Part shown: positions 1 to 7,587 of the stretch, in pieces | Numbering within the stretch: position 1 is the first letter of the stretch | Layout: every line of letters starts with the position of its first letter | Source of the DNA: a virus | Virus record (IMG/VR): IMGVR_UViG_3300001450_000355 | Span: 1 to 22,496 of that record | Reading direction: 5' to 3' (one strand) | DNA: 22,496 nt | Notes under the pieces: model-generated | Seen by the model: the letters and a program-made list of their open reading frames with translations, nothing else | Databases searched by the model: none | Told to the model about the DNA's origin: nothing | Program-made: the position numbers and the translations under genes

Positions 1-1
1 T

Positions 2-76
2 TCGGGTTTTCACTCGTACCTTCCAGATTGGGTATATACAGCGCTTAATGTACCACCGTTAGAAGATGAGGACTAG
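2..76 (+). CDS. 3' end of an upstream gene (partial)
   Basis: An open frame enters the window at position 2 and runs to a TAG at 74-76. The 24 visible residues end in the acidic sequence VPPLEDED. The next gene's ATG lies only 9 nt after the stop, the same tight packing seen through the rest of the left half, which supports this being a real gene tail and not chance. Too little is visible to name the product. Confidence 0.6.
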   Translation, partial: SGFHSYLPDWVYTALNVPPLEDED

Positions 77-85
77 ATTAGCAAC

Positions 86-700
86 ATGAAGATTACAAAA
101 CAACAACTTAAAGCTTTAATTCGTGAACAGGTCGCAGCAGTCGTTAACGAGACAGACTGGCGCAATGTTTCTGGCAAGGACTACCATAAGTCTCAAGGCG
201 AAGCCGGCCCATATGCCGATGACGATGAAGATGAGGATTGGTACGAATTTCGACACAGAGAGGATCAAGATCAATGGTTGGATGTCGAAGATGAAGACGA
301 GGAGCTTAAACTTAAGGGCCCCAAGCACGATCCTGCGGATCGCGGTGCCCGCGGAGATCACGGAAATTATCGAAAGGGCAAGCTAACTGACTTCAAGGAA
401 GATATGAAAGATGTCGCCGGGCTTATGTCGCAAGCCGGAGCATACGAGATGCCCCCCGACGCCATGCAACGCTTGATGCGAGTTATCAAAGAGCTTTCGC
501 CGGCCTTATCTGACGAAGAGTTGCACGATTTTGCTCAACAGCTCATCAAATCCGGCGGCTTGGATACCGCACTCGGCGCCCCCGAAGAAGTGGGCTTACA
601 AGAAGAGGAAAACAATCCTTGGGCAATCTGTACGTCATCAGTTGGCCGCGAAGATAAAGAGAAATATGAGAAATGCGTTAAGAGTGTAAAGAAGAAATGA
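86..700 (+). CDS. Acidic protein with phage head-type N-terminal leader
   Basis: A 204-residue protein of unknown function. It opens with MKITKQQLKALIREQ, an amphipathic basic leader that recurs in other proteins of this window (starts at 1428 and 9260). In T4, internal head proteins carry a different N-terminal capsid-targeting peptide that gp21 removes at L/I-x-E; the L-I-R-E here would fit such a site, which is inference. Residues about 45-75 are very acidic (runs such as DDDEDEDW). Residues about 125-155 look helical. The tail reads WAICTSSVGREDKEKYEKC and ends KSVKKK, a C-terminus I recognise as recurring in marine phage proteins. The stop overlaps the next start as ATGA. A virion-internal or scaffold-associated role is plausible but unproven. 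Confidence 0.8.
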   Translation: MKITKQQLKALIREQVAAVVNETDWRNVSGKDYHKSQGEAGPYADDDEDEDWYEFRHREDQDQWLDVEDEDEELKLKGPKHDPADRGARGDHGNYRKGKLTDFKEDMKDVAGLMSQAGAYEMPPDAMQRLMRVIKELSPALSDEELHDFAQQLIKSGGLDTALGAPEEVGLQEEENNPWAICTSSVGREDKEKYEKCVKSVKKK

Positions 701-1131
701 ATATAATATTTGAAAATTGGAGAATTGACCTTCAATATGAAGAGTGGCTAAAGAACAGGCCGATCAATGAGAGCAGATCCGATCTTACACGCTCACAAGC
801 TGCCAAGATTCTTGGAATAGCAGCTGACGCAGATATCCGCACCGCAAAAAAGGCTTTTAGAAAGTTGGCAATGACCCATCACCCAGACAAGGGCGGGAGC
901 GAGCAAAAGATGATGTCTCTCAATGCGGCTTGGGCAATCTTTAATGAAGACGATACTCCGAAACCTGAAGCCGCCGGCGCAACTACATCTGGAGGTGGCA
1001 AAGCCCAAGGCGCCGCCACTCCCGAGCCGAGTAACGACAAGAGCGCGTTGTACAACACAATTATACAAGCGATGGGTAAAGCGTTTGCCCCACCACAAGC
1101 TGCGGTTGCAGAAGGAAAACAAACCAAATGA
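697..1131 (+). CDS. J-domain (DnaJ-like) co-chaperone protein
   Basis: A 144-residue protein with a J domain at about residues 31-85. It contains AKILGIAADADIRTAKKAF, the diagnostic HPD tripeptide at residues 62-64 followed by KGG, and a last helix (MMSLNAAWAIF). HPD stimulates the ATPase of Hsp70/DnaK, so the expected partner is host DnaK. The Gly/Phe and Cys-rich zinc regions of full-length DnaJ (about 375 residues) are absent. What follows is a low-complexity Ala/Gly/Pro stretch and a short helix, so this is a J-domain-only protein. The first 30 residues are not typical of J proteins and may bind a phage client. It is translationally coupled on both sides (ATGA at 697 and at 1128). Recruiting DnaK to head or tail protein folding is inferred from context. 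Confidence 0.85.
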   Translation: MNIIFENWRIDLQYEEWLKNRPINESRSDLTRSQAAKILGIAADADIRTAKKAFRKLAMTHHPDKGGSEQKMMSLNAAWAIFNEDDTPKPEAAGATTSGGGKAQGAATPEPSNDKSALYNTIIQAMGKAFAPPQAAVAEGKQTK

Positions 1132-1427
1132 ATTTATTGAGCAAAATTACGGGATGGCTTGCAAAGCCCACTCCAGTTACAGCTGTCGAAGAGGTTGAAG
1201 AAGCCCCCCCGGTGGAAGTAGCTGTTGGCGAGTCTTCTGGCGAAGTCTTTGTTAGGCTCTGTCGTGTTGCCGGCGTAAAAAGTAAAGAACTGAGCAAAGT
1301 AAACGCGTCCGATACTTTTGAGGCGTGGTACACGGGCCCAGTTACAGACGCTGCTATCTTGGAGGCTATCGCTGCTTTTAAAAGCGAACACCCCGGGATC
1401 AGTGCAAAACTTTCAGGGAAGATCTAA
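1128..1427 (+). CDS. Small protein of unknown function
   Basis: A 99-residue protein that I do not recognise. It starts inside the stop of the J-domain gene (ATGA) and its stop directly abuts the next ATG at 1428. Residues 1-15 (MNLLSKITGWLAKP) could form a short amphipathic helix. Residues about 16-35 are acidic and Pro/Val rich. The remainder (GEVFVRLCRVAGVKSKEL to the end) looks like a small alpha/beta domain. The tight coupling on both sides and coherent codon use support a real gene. Confidence 0.7.
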   Translation: MNLLSKITGWLAKPTPVTAVEEVEEAPPVEVAVGESSGEVFVRLCRVAGVKSKELSKVNASDTFEAWYTGPVTDAAILEAIAAFKSEHPGISAKLSGKI

Positions 1428-2054
1428 ATGAACATTACAAAGGATAGAATAATCGAAATCATCAAAGAAGAGGTGATTAACGAATCCGGCGGAGTTTCCA
1501 ACTTTGGCGGAGTTGCTTCAAACTTGGGCGCCCAACGCGCCGATGGCAACGATATATCCGATCATGATTTATACGGTCCACAACAAACGGCCGAAGATAG
1601 CTTTGTAGGTCTTATGATCGACATTGGACAGATGCTTGATATCTGGGAAGAGAAAGAGTATCACTCTGACGAGGCTAGGTACATTAGCTATTTTCAAGAT
1701 CTTCAGGGGCTATTAGAACAATACGATCCCTGCGCCCACCAAGGCAAGAAATGTGATGAGGTGCATCCAAACCAAAGCCATGAAGAATGCATCGAGGTTA
1801 CGATCAATAATGCATTGTACGAAGCGACCAACAGAAAACTTAATGAGATGAAACCACTGGCTTTGAGAATGGCCGACCGCCGGCGCGCCGCTAAGAAAAA
1901 TCGCGTAGGCGGCACTCTTAACATTGAAGATATAGAAGCCGTTTTACCAGATCTGTCACCCGGCGAACAGACGGACATTCTCGAAAAATACAAAGAGTTA
2001 AACAACCAAGACGACCTACGTCAAGCGCTTGGAATGAACGAAAACAAGGAGTAA
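1428..2054 (+). CDS. Leader-motif protein, unknown function
   Basis: A 208-residue protein. Its N-terminus, MNITKDRIIEIIKEEVINE, matches the leader of the proteins at 86 and 9260 (M-x-I-x-K, then L/I-x-x-I-I-x-E-E). Residues about 100-130 contain three Cys and two His (DPCAHQGKKCDEVHPNQSHE), which could bind a metal, although spacing does not match a standard zinc finger. A basic helix (MADRRRAAKKNR) follows, then a C-terminal helical region beginning LNIEDIEAVLPDLSPGEQ. A prohead-internal role is inferred from the leader only. It abuts its neighbours with almost no spacing. Confidence 0.75.
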   Translation: MNITKDRIIEIIKEEVINESGGVSNFGGVASNLGAQRADGNDISDHDLYGPQQTAEDSFVGLMIDIGQMLDIWEEKEYHSDEARYISYFQDLQGLLEQYDPCAHQGKKCDEVHPNQSHEECIEVTINNALYEATNRKLNEMKPLALRMADRRRAAKKNRVGGTLNIEDIEAVLPDLSPGEQTDILEKYKELNNQDDLRQALGMNENKE

Positions 2055-2056
2055 GT

Positions 2057-2257
2057 ATGATGGAAAAATCAAAAGCATTTGTTGACACTTGGTTATCAAA
2101 ACTAACATCCCGCAAACTAATGGTGTGGGCCACTGCGACAGGGCTGGCGTTAACCGGCCACGTTACCAGCGATGATTGGGTAATTATTTCCGCAATCTAT
2201 ATCGGAGGTCAGACAGTGATCGATGGTATTGCAAGACTGCGGGGGTACAATGATTAG
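2057..2257 (+). CDS. Small membrane protein, holin-like
   Basis: A 66-residue protein with two hydrophobic segments, about residues 22-38 (MVWATATGLALTG) and 42-60 (WVIISAIYIGGQTVIDGIA), separated by a short polar turn HVTSDD. It has a basic N-terminal region (SKLTSRK) and a polar tail. Size and hairpin topology fit small phage holins, which permeabilise the inner membrane to start lysis. The following two genes look like spanin-type proteins, which strengthens the reading. No endolysin is visible in the window, so a role other than lysis, for example superinfection immunity, remains possible. The preferred start is the ATG at 2057 with GGAGTAAGT upstream; an in-frame ATG follows immediately at 2060. 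Confidence 0.65.
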   Translation: MMEKSKAFVDTWLSKLTSRKLMVWATATGLALTGHVTSDDWVIISAIYIGGQTVIDGIARLRGYND

Positions 2258-2633
2258 AGAGGCGACCATTAAATTCATCCTAAACAACTGGAAGCAAATA
2301 CTTTTTGGAACGCTCCTACTAGTCTTGATGGCCAAATTTAGGTACGATTACCACCAGCTTGAGAAGGCATATGAAGTTAGCCAGCAGTCGTTGGAAGAAC
2401 AGATTGCTGGCCTAAAAGACATTCATAGGCGAGAGCTAGAACGTCGCGACGAAGCGATTAAAAACTACCGTGATGCTCTGGTTGAATTAGAGAAGGACTA
2501 TACGGATTCTCAAGTGGTTATAGAGCGCGAACGTCGCACATATAAAAACGACCGCGTAAAAGATTTTAAGAATAACCCAGAAGCTTTGAGTAAAGATATT
2601 GAGGAGGCGTTCGGTTTTATAAATGTTCGTTAG
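2250..2633 (+). CDS. Inner-membrane spanin-like coiled-coil protein (Rz-like)
   Basis: A 127-residue protein from the ATG at 2250 (MIREATIKFILNNW). This start overlaps the previous stop by 8 nt; an upstream in-frame ATG at 2223 would give a 33-nt overlap and is less likely. One transmembrane segment lies at about residues 14-28 (WKQILFGTLLLVLMA). A long charged coiled coil follows at about 32-105, rich in Glu, Arg and Lys. That architecture, an N-terminal anchor with a periplasmic coiled coil, is that of Rz i-spanins, which fuse inner and outer membranes late in lysis. No sequence-level match can be claimed because spanins diverge quickly. The next gene overlaps its 3' end. Confidence 0.6.
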   Translation: MIREATIKFILNNWKQILFGTLLLVLMAKFRYDYHQLEKAYEVSQQSLEEQIAGLKDIHRRELERRDEAIKNYRDALVELEKDYTDSQVVIERERRTYKNDRVKDFKNNPEALSKDIEEAFGFINVR

Positions 2634-3045
2634 TTTGCTAATGCTGTTTACAGTGACCGCCCACGCCGAGGAACCGGGGAAGTTTATAATGTTGCGCCAG
2701 AACGAGTGCGCCCCATTTGAAGGTGTTTTGTTTAACCCTGTTGCAACTGCCGAGATTCTTAAAATAAAAGTCTATGCCAAGCGCGAGTGTGAAGTGAAAT
2801 TATCGTATGAATTAGAAAAGAAAGATATAGAGTTTCAATTAGAGAAAGACAAATACAATATTCGATATGATGCGCTTGCAGAAGAACACAAATTGCTTAT
2901 CGTTCAAAAAGATATAGAGATTACACAACTTCGTGAATCACTTTTGAAACAATCCCCACGTAATAATTGGCTGTGGGCAACCGCCGGCGCAATCGTAGGC
3001 GCCGCCGCTACTTATGGAGCATATAGAACATTCAATGACAATTAA
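2623..3045 (+). CDS. Secreted, C-terminally anchored coiled-coil protein (lysis-associated?)
   Basis: A 140-residue protein with an N-terminal signal peptide (MFVSLLMLFTVTAHA, signal peptidase I-type AHA before EE). A short domain follows with two Cys, containing NECAPFEGVLFNP and then KRECEVKL, possibly a periplasmic disulfide. A coiled coil spans about residues 65-110. A C-terminal hydrophobic segment lies at about 115-134 (WLWATAGAIVGAAATYGAY). There is no lipobox Cys, so it is not a classical o-spanin lipoprotein. I recognise the APF-GVLF pattern as recurring in marine phage proteins. A strong GAGGAGG ribosome site sits at 2601-2607, and the start overlaps the previous gene by 11 nt. It may pair with that coiled-coil protein in the periplasm. 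Confidence 0.65.
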   Translation: MFVSLLMLFTVTAHAEEPGKFIMLRQNECAPFEGVLFNPVATAEILKIKVYAKRECEVKLSYELEKKDIEFQLEKDKYNIRYDALAEEHKLLIVQKDIEITQLRESLLKQSPRNNWLWATAGAIVGAAATYGAYRTFNDN

Positions 3046-3427
3046 AGATCCCGACAAGATCGCCGCAATCGAGAAAGCCATATCCCAGAAGTACGGCGCC
3101 GAGACAATTAGAAACCCTCGTGCAGAATGGGGAGAAGAGAAAGAAAAAGAATATCTCGCACAGATGAAAGAATTCTATGCGAAGGTCAAGCACAATGAAG
3201 AGGCACAGGAAAAAGTTGACATTAATGGTATAAAGGTTTCAAAAAAACTACTTAATAGAGAATCTTTAAAATGTTGTTCTGTCTGCGGATCTTTTCCAAA
3301 GAAATCAATGGATGATGTATGCCTTGCTAAATTTGACTGTTGCAGTAACTGCCACGTTCAATATGTGGAAGGTAGAGAAGAAAGATGGTTAAAAGGATGG
3401 AGACCTAATAATGGCAACAGTTTATGA
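3035..3427 (+). CDS. Small protein with paired Cys-x-x-Cys motifs
   Basis: A 130-residue protein from the ATG at 3035 (MTIKDPDKIAAIEKAISQKY). An in-frame ATG at 3014 would add seven residues and a 32-nt overlap with the gene before it, so 3035 is preferred; its 11-nt overlap repeats the arrangement of the previous gene pair. The first two thirds are helical and charged. The end holds KCCSVCGSFPKKSMDD, about 11 residues, then CCSNCH, followed by VEGREERWLKGWRP. Two C-x-x-C pairs about 18 residues apart suggest a zinc-ribbon-like fold. I recognise this Cys region as recurring in marine phages, but no function is known to me. Confidence 0.75.
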   Translation: MTIKDPDKIAAIEKAISQKYGAETIRNPRAEWGEEKEKEYLAQMKEFYAKVKHNEEAQEKVDINGIKVSKKLLNRESLKCCSVCGSFPKKSMDDVCLAKFDCCSNCHVQYVEGREERWLKGWRPNNGNSL

Positions 3428-3971
3428 AATAGTACAAGGCTTGGCCCAAGCAGCCGCCAACGCATATGATGGCGCACTTGGCGAAGACTATGAGCCGGAT
3501 AAGCCCGGCATTTTGCGCAGGGAAGAAGGCAATGCCCTCATCGACCAGCGCGTTATGGATGGATTCAATGTCAAGTTTTATGGCAACAAGATGTGTTTAT
3601 CATACCAATCGGAGATCAAGTTGAAAGAAGTTTACGCTTCAGGCTTTGAAACCGAGATGGAGCAGCGCATTGCCGACATCGCCGGCTGGCTCAAGAAGGA
3701 ATACAAGAAGATCACAGGTGACTCAGTTAGCCTAACTGAAAATGGTGAGATTGACGTCCGCGTCGAGAACACGTCCCGAGTTCGCACATGGGTCACAGCC
3801 AAAATGAACTACACTGTTGGCGGCCTCGATGAGGATTTGTCAGTTATAGAGCCATCTAAAGACCGCCTTGATAAAGGCTGGAAAACCTTCCTCGATCAAG
3901 GTGGCTGGAATGGTGAAGGCGGCAAGCGCCCCGACAACGATTCTCGCAAGAAAGATAAGGGACCACAATAA
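3411..3971 (+). CDS. Conserved phage protein upstream of terminase, unknown function
   Basis: A 186-residue protein starting MATVYEIVQGLAQAAANAYD. It has GGAG about 9 nt upstream and a 17-nt overlap with the preceding gene. Features include a middle beta-rich region (NVKFYGNKMCLSYQSEIKLKE), a helical region (EMEQRIADIAGWLKKEYKK), a second beta region with SRVRTWVTAKMNY, and a polar Gly/Lys/Asp tail. From memory this family recurs next to the terminase in marine T4-like phages, but I cannot name its function. Its place immediately before the terminase suggests a packaging or head role, which is inference. Confidence 0.75.
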   Translation: MATVYEIVQGLAQAAANAYDGALGEDYEPDKPGILRREEGNALIDQRVMDGFNVKFYGNKMCLSYQSEIKLKEVYASGFETEMEQRIADIAGWLKKEYKKITGDSVSLTENGEIDVRVENTSRVRTWVTAKMNYTVGGLDEDLSVIEPSKDRLDKGWKTFLDQGGWNGEGGKRPDNDSRKKDKGPQ

Positions 3972-3982
3972 CTTGATAATGC

Positions 3983-5566
3983 ATGACTTTTCAATTAGAC
4001 AAAAAACAAAGAGTAAAGGAAATATTAAAGTGCGGTAAGGATCCCGCTTACTTTCTTAAGACTTACGCCCGTATATCACACCCGATGCACGGGCTTATTC
4101 TTTTTAATACTTATGATTTTCAGGACGACCTTCTCACAGACTTTAATGACTACCGCTTTAATGTAATCCTCAAAGCGCGCCAGCTTGGTATCTCTACGAT
4201 CACCGCTGGTTACATTGTTTGGATGATGTTGTTTCACCGCGATAAGGCTGTGCTCGTCATGGCTACCAAGTTTGCGACAGCGGGAAACTTGGTTAACAAA
4301 GTAAAGAAGATTATGAAGAATCTCCCTGATTGGATTCGAATCGCAGATATCGATATTGATAACCGCACATCCTTCATCTTATCCAATGGTTCTTCGATTA
4401 AAGCAGCCTCCACCTCTGGAGACGCCGGCCGTTCGGAAGCTTTGTCGCTTTTAGTTCTTGATGAGGCCGCCCACATCGAGGGCTTGGGAGAACTATGGAC
4501 AGGTTTGTACCCCACGTTGTCAACTGGTGGCCGCTGCATCGCACTTTCAACACCCAATGGCGTTGGCAACTGGTTCCATAAGACATGTATGGATGCGGAG
4601 GCTGGCACAAACAATTTTAATTTGACAACACTTATGTGGGACGTTCACCCCGACCGAGATGAGGGCTGGTTCAAGAAAGAAACCAGAAACATGTCGAAAC
4701 GACAAATCGCACAGGAACTTGAATGTAACTTCAATACGTCTGGCGAGACTGTGATAGATCCAGATTGTATGCGATGGCTGTTGTCAAACGTTAAAGAGCC
4801 CAAGTACAGGACTGGCTTCGATAGAAATTTTTGGATTTGGGAAGAACATGACCCAACATGCAATTATTTAATGGTTGCCGATGTTGCAAGAGGCGACGGG
4901 GAAGATTACTCAACTTTTCATATTATCAAATTAGAAACTTTAGAGGCAGTAGGAGAATATCAAGGCAAGCTGACGCCTGATATGTTCGCCGGCATGTTGA
5001 ATCAAACCGGCCGCGAGTTCGGAAATTGTATGCTTGTAGTAGAAAATAACAATATTGGCTACACAGTTCTGGATAAACTGATAGAATATGATTATCCCAC
5101 CTTGTATTTTTCCGTAAAGTCAACACATGAATATATTGAGCAACACCAAGCGAACTACCATAATTCAGCAGTTGCGGGATTTTCCACCAGCGTGAAGACA
5201 AGACCTCTCATCATTGCGAAATTAGAAGAGTTTATAAGAAACAAACTAATTAAACTATATTCGACTCGCACTATTAACGAGATGAAGACTTTTATATGGA
5301 GGAACGGCAAACCTCAAGCAATGAAGGGATATCACGACGATCTTATCATGGCGTTGGCCATAGCTTGTTGGGTACGAGACACAGCCCTTCAAGTAAACGC
5401 TAGAGATTTGAACTACCAAAAAGCATTTTCAGATGCAATTATAACTTCTAGGACAAGCATGAACACGCAGATAAAAGGACAACATGGATATAAGAAAGAT
5501 AACATTATGGATCAAATAAGTGAGGCTCGTAAAACATACGATGAATTTAAATGGATTATAAAGTGA
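3983..5566 (+). CDS. 17: Terminase large subunit (T4 gp17-like)
   Basis: A 527-residue DNA-packaging motor ATPase and nuclease (T4 gp17 is 610). The ATPase domain shows the Walker A variant ARQLGIST at residues 65-72, a Walker B LLVLDEAA at 157-163 with D160 and catalytic E161, and the coupling motif ALSTPNG at about 187-193. The RNase H-fold nuclease domain shows VADVARGDGEDYS (D300), LVVENNNIG (E354) and YHDDLIMALA (D452/D453), matching the three acidic positions of T4 gp17. It docks on the portal, pumps DNA into the prohead and cuts the concatemer. No gp16-like small subunit is visible beside it. The ATG at 3983 has no strong Shine-Dalgarno sequence and lies 12 nt after the previous stop. 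Confidence 0.97.
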   Translation: MTFQLDKKQRVKEILKCGKDPAYFLKTYARISHPMHGLILFNTYDFQDDLLTDFNDYRFNVILKARQLGISTITAGYIVWMMLFHRDKAVLVMATKFATAGNLVNKVKKIMKNLPDWIRIADIDIDNRTSFILSNGSSIKAASTSGDAGRSEALSLLVLDEAAHIEGLGELWTGLYPTLSTGGRCIALSTPNGVGNWFHKTCMDAEAGTNNFNLTTLMWDVHPDRDEGWFKKETRNMSKRQIAQELECNFNTSGETVIDPDCMRWLLSNVKEPKYRTGFDRNFWIWEEHDPTCNYLMVADVARGDGEDYSTFHIIKLETLEAVGEYQGKLTPDMFAGMLNQTGREFGNCMLVVENNNIGYTVLDKLIEYDYPTLYFSVKSTHEYIEQHQANYHNSAVAGFSTSVKTRPLIIAKLEEFIRNKLIKLYSTRTINEMKTFIWRNGKPQAMKGYHDDLIMALAIACWVRDTALQVNARDLNYQKAFSDAIITSRTSMNTQIKGQHGYKKDNIMDQISEARKTYDEFKWIIK

Positions 5567-5574
5567 GAATATAA

Positions 5575-7587
5575 ATGGCAAGATCTAACAGAAACTACAA
5601 GAACCCAGCGAATGAACAATCGGGGCTTTTCAAAGCACTCACCCGGCTGTTCTCTGGGCCGATTATCAATTACCGCTCTCAGTCCGGACGCCGCATCAGG
5701 CGACAACACCTTGACAAGTTTGGCACGCGATTCAAGTCTGCATCCGGCCAGCAGTTTAAGAAGTCGCTTTACAACCCATTAGACGTTGTAGCTACCGATG
5801 CGATTGCAAACCAGCGCAGAACAGAGCGCTATGTGGACTTTGATCAGATGGAGTATACGCCAGAGATTGCATCGACGTTGGACATTTATTCTGACGAGAT
5901 GACAACATATTCTGAGTTGCGCCCCATGCTCAACATCAACTGCTCAAACGAAGAGATTAAAGCGGTCCTTACCATCTTATATGATCAGGTGTTAAACCTA
6001 AAGTATAACCTTTTCGGCTGGAGTCGTACCATGTGCAAGTATGGTGATTTCTTTCTATATTTGGACATCGACGATAAGTACGGCATCAAGTCAGTCATTG
6101 CACTACCGCCTCAAGAGATTGAAAGGTTAGACGGCAAAGACTCCACTAATCCAAATTATGTCCAGTTTCAATGGAACTCAGCCGGCATGACGTTTGAGAA
6201 TTGGCAGGTGTGTCATTTCCGCATTTTAGGAAATGATAAGTATCTCCCATATGGATCTTCCATTCTTGAGCCGGCCCGCCGTATCTGGCGCCAGCTTACA
6301 CTTATGGAAGATGCAATGATGGCTTATCGTGTCGTGCGCTCGTCTGAACGCCGCGTCTTCAAAATTGATGTTGGGGCTATTCCACCGCAAGATGTTGAAC
6401 AGTACATGGAAAAGGTTGTCACGCAGCTTAAGCGACATTCCGTAGTAGATCCATCCACCGGCCGTGTTGACTTACGATATAACCCCATGTCAATTGAAGA
6501 AGATTACTTCATCCCAGTACGCGCTGGTTCAGTCACTGACATCCAAAGTTTAGCCGGCGCACAAAACATTACGGCAATTGACGATATTAAGTATCTTCGC
6601 GACAAACTGTTCTCTGCTCTTAAGATTCCTGCCGCATACCTTTCGATGGGAGAGGAAGCAGCAGAAGATAAATCAACTCTTGCACAAAAAGACATTCGAT
6701 TCGCGAGAACAGTTCAGAGACTGCAGCGCGTTATTATTGCAGAGCTTACAAAGATTGGTATTATCCATCTTTATACGCTTGGGTTCCGCGGCGATGACTT
6801 GCTGAGCTTCACCCTGTCTCTCAACAATCCTTCAAAGATCGCCGAACTTCAAGAGCTTGAGCACTGGAAACAAAAGTTCGACATTGCCGCATCAGCGACT
6901 GAAGGTTACTTCTCTCGTCGTTGGGTTATGGAACACGTATTCGGCATGTCCAATGAAGAATTCCAGCGCAACCAGCGTGAGATGTATTACGACCGTAAGC
7001 ACGACGCGTCACTACAGGCAGTCGCAGAAGCGGCCGCAGCTGCCGGCGCAGCCGGCGCCATGGGTGGTGGGGATCTTGGTGGAGACTTAGGCGCCGAGCT
7101 TGGCGACAATATTGTCGGCGGCCCAGCAGAAATGCCAGCCGGCGACATCGGCCCAGAGGCTGGTGGTGCCCCAGAGCCCGCCGGCGATGCCGGCCCAGAC
7201 GATGATTCTTCTCTGTTAGCAGTCCCCCCCGGAAGCCGTGACGTCCGCAAATATGACAAGTCAACGTACAAAGCGAAGAGCGGAACCAACGACCGAAGAA
7301 GTGGTGCCGGCCCCCGGAAACGCGCCAATGATGCATCGGCAGGAAACCAGAAAGCTAGCGCCGGCTCACGAAATGTGTTTCCCGGCGGTCGAGACATATC
7401 CAACTTAGCGAAACCAATTGGGGCCAATGTGGGTATTTATGAAGAAGAACAGTCTACTTATACGTTGAGAGAAACCTCAGAAGAGATTAAACTCTTTGAA
7501 GTTAACGAATCTGTTCGAACATTACTTCAGGGGCTCGACATCAAGGAAGGTATATTAATGGAGAAGAAAGATGAAGACAAGGCATAA
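5575..7587 (+). CDS. 20: Portal vertex protein (T4 gp20-like) with extended C-terminus
   Basis: A 670-residue portal protein that would form the dodecameric ring at one head vertex, through which DNA enters and to which the tail joins. The typical gp20 core spans about residues 50-480, with MEYTPEIASTLDIYSDEMT near residues 82-100 and the region containing KYLRDKLFSALKIPAAYL at about 340-360. T4 gp20 is 524 residues; the surplus is C-terminal. Residues about 480-545 are Ala/Gly/Pro/Asp low complexity, 545-610 are basic and Ser/Gly rich, and the final 60 are acidic and helical. The gene follows the terminase by 8 nt, whereas in T4 the tail sheath and tube genes lie between 17 and 20. Confidence 0.95.
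   Translation: MARSNRNYKNPANEQSGLFKALTRLFSGPIINYRSQSGRRIRRQHLDKFGTRFKSASGQQFKKSLYNPLDVVATDAIANQRRTERYVDFDQMEYTPEIASTLDIYSDEMTTYSELRPMLNINCSNEEIKAVLTILYDQVLNLKYNLFGWSRTMCKYGDFFLYLDIDDKYGIKSVIALPPQEIERLDGKDSTNPNYVQFQWNSAGMTFENWQVCHFRILGNDKYLPYGSSILEPARRIWRQLTLMEDAMMAYRVVRSSERRVFKIDVGAIPPQDVEQYMEKVVTQLKRHSVVDPSTGRVDLRYNPMSIEEDYFIPVRAGSVTDIQSLAGAQNITAIDDIKYLRDKLFSALKIPAAYLSMGEEAAEDKSTLAQKDIRFARTVQRLQRVIIAELTKIGIIHLYTLGFRGDDLLSFTLSLNNPSKIAELQELEHWKQKFDIAASATEGYFSRRWVMEHVFGMSNEEFQRNQREMYYDRKHDASLQAVAEAAAAAGAAGAMGGGDLGGDLGAELGDNIVGGPAEMPAGDIGPEAGGAPEPAGDAGPDDDSSLLAVPPGSRDVRKYDKSTYKAKSGTNDRRSGAGPRKRANDASAGNQKASAGSRNVFPGGRDISNLAKPIGANVGIYEEEQSTYTLRETSEEIKLFEVNESVRTLLQGLDIKEGILMEKKDEDKA

Noticed and set aside
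2223-2249. Upstream ATG start for the i-spanin-like gene
   Set aside because: It would overlap the previous gene by 33 nt and adds non-conserved-looking residues before a normal positively charged N-terminus; the ATG at 2250 fits the operon's usual short overlap.
6926-7427. Overlapping minus-strand open frames opposite the portal's low-complexity region
   Set aside because: They arise from the GC-rich Ala/Gly/Pro stretch; one is His/Arg-rich nonsense and no start signals are present.
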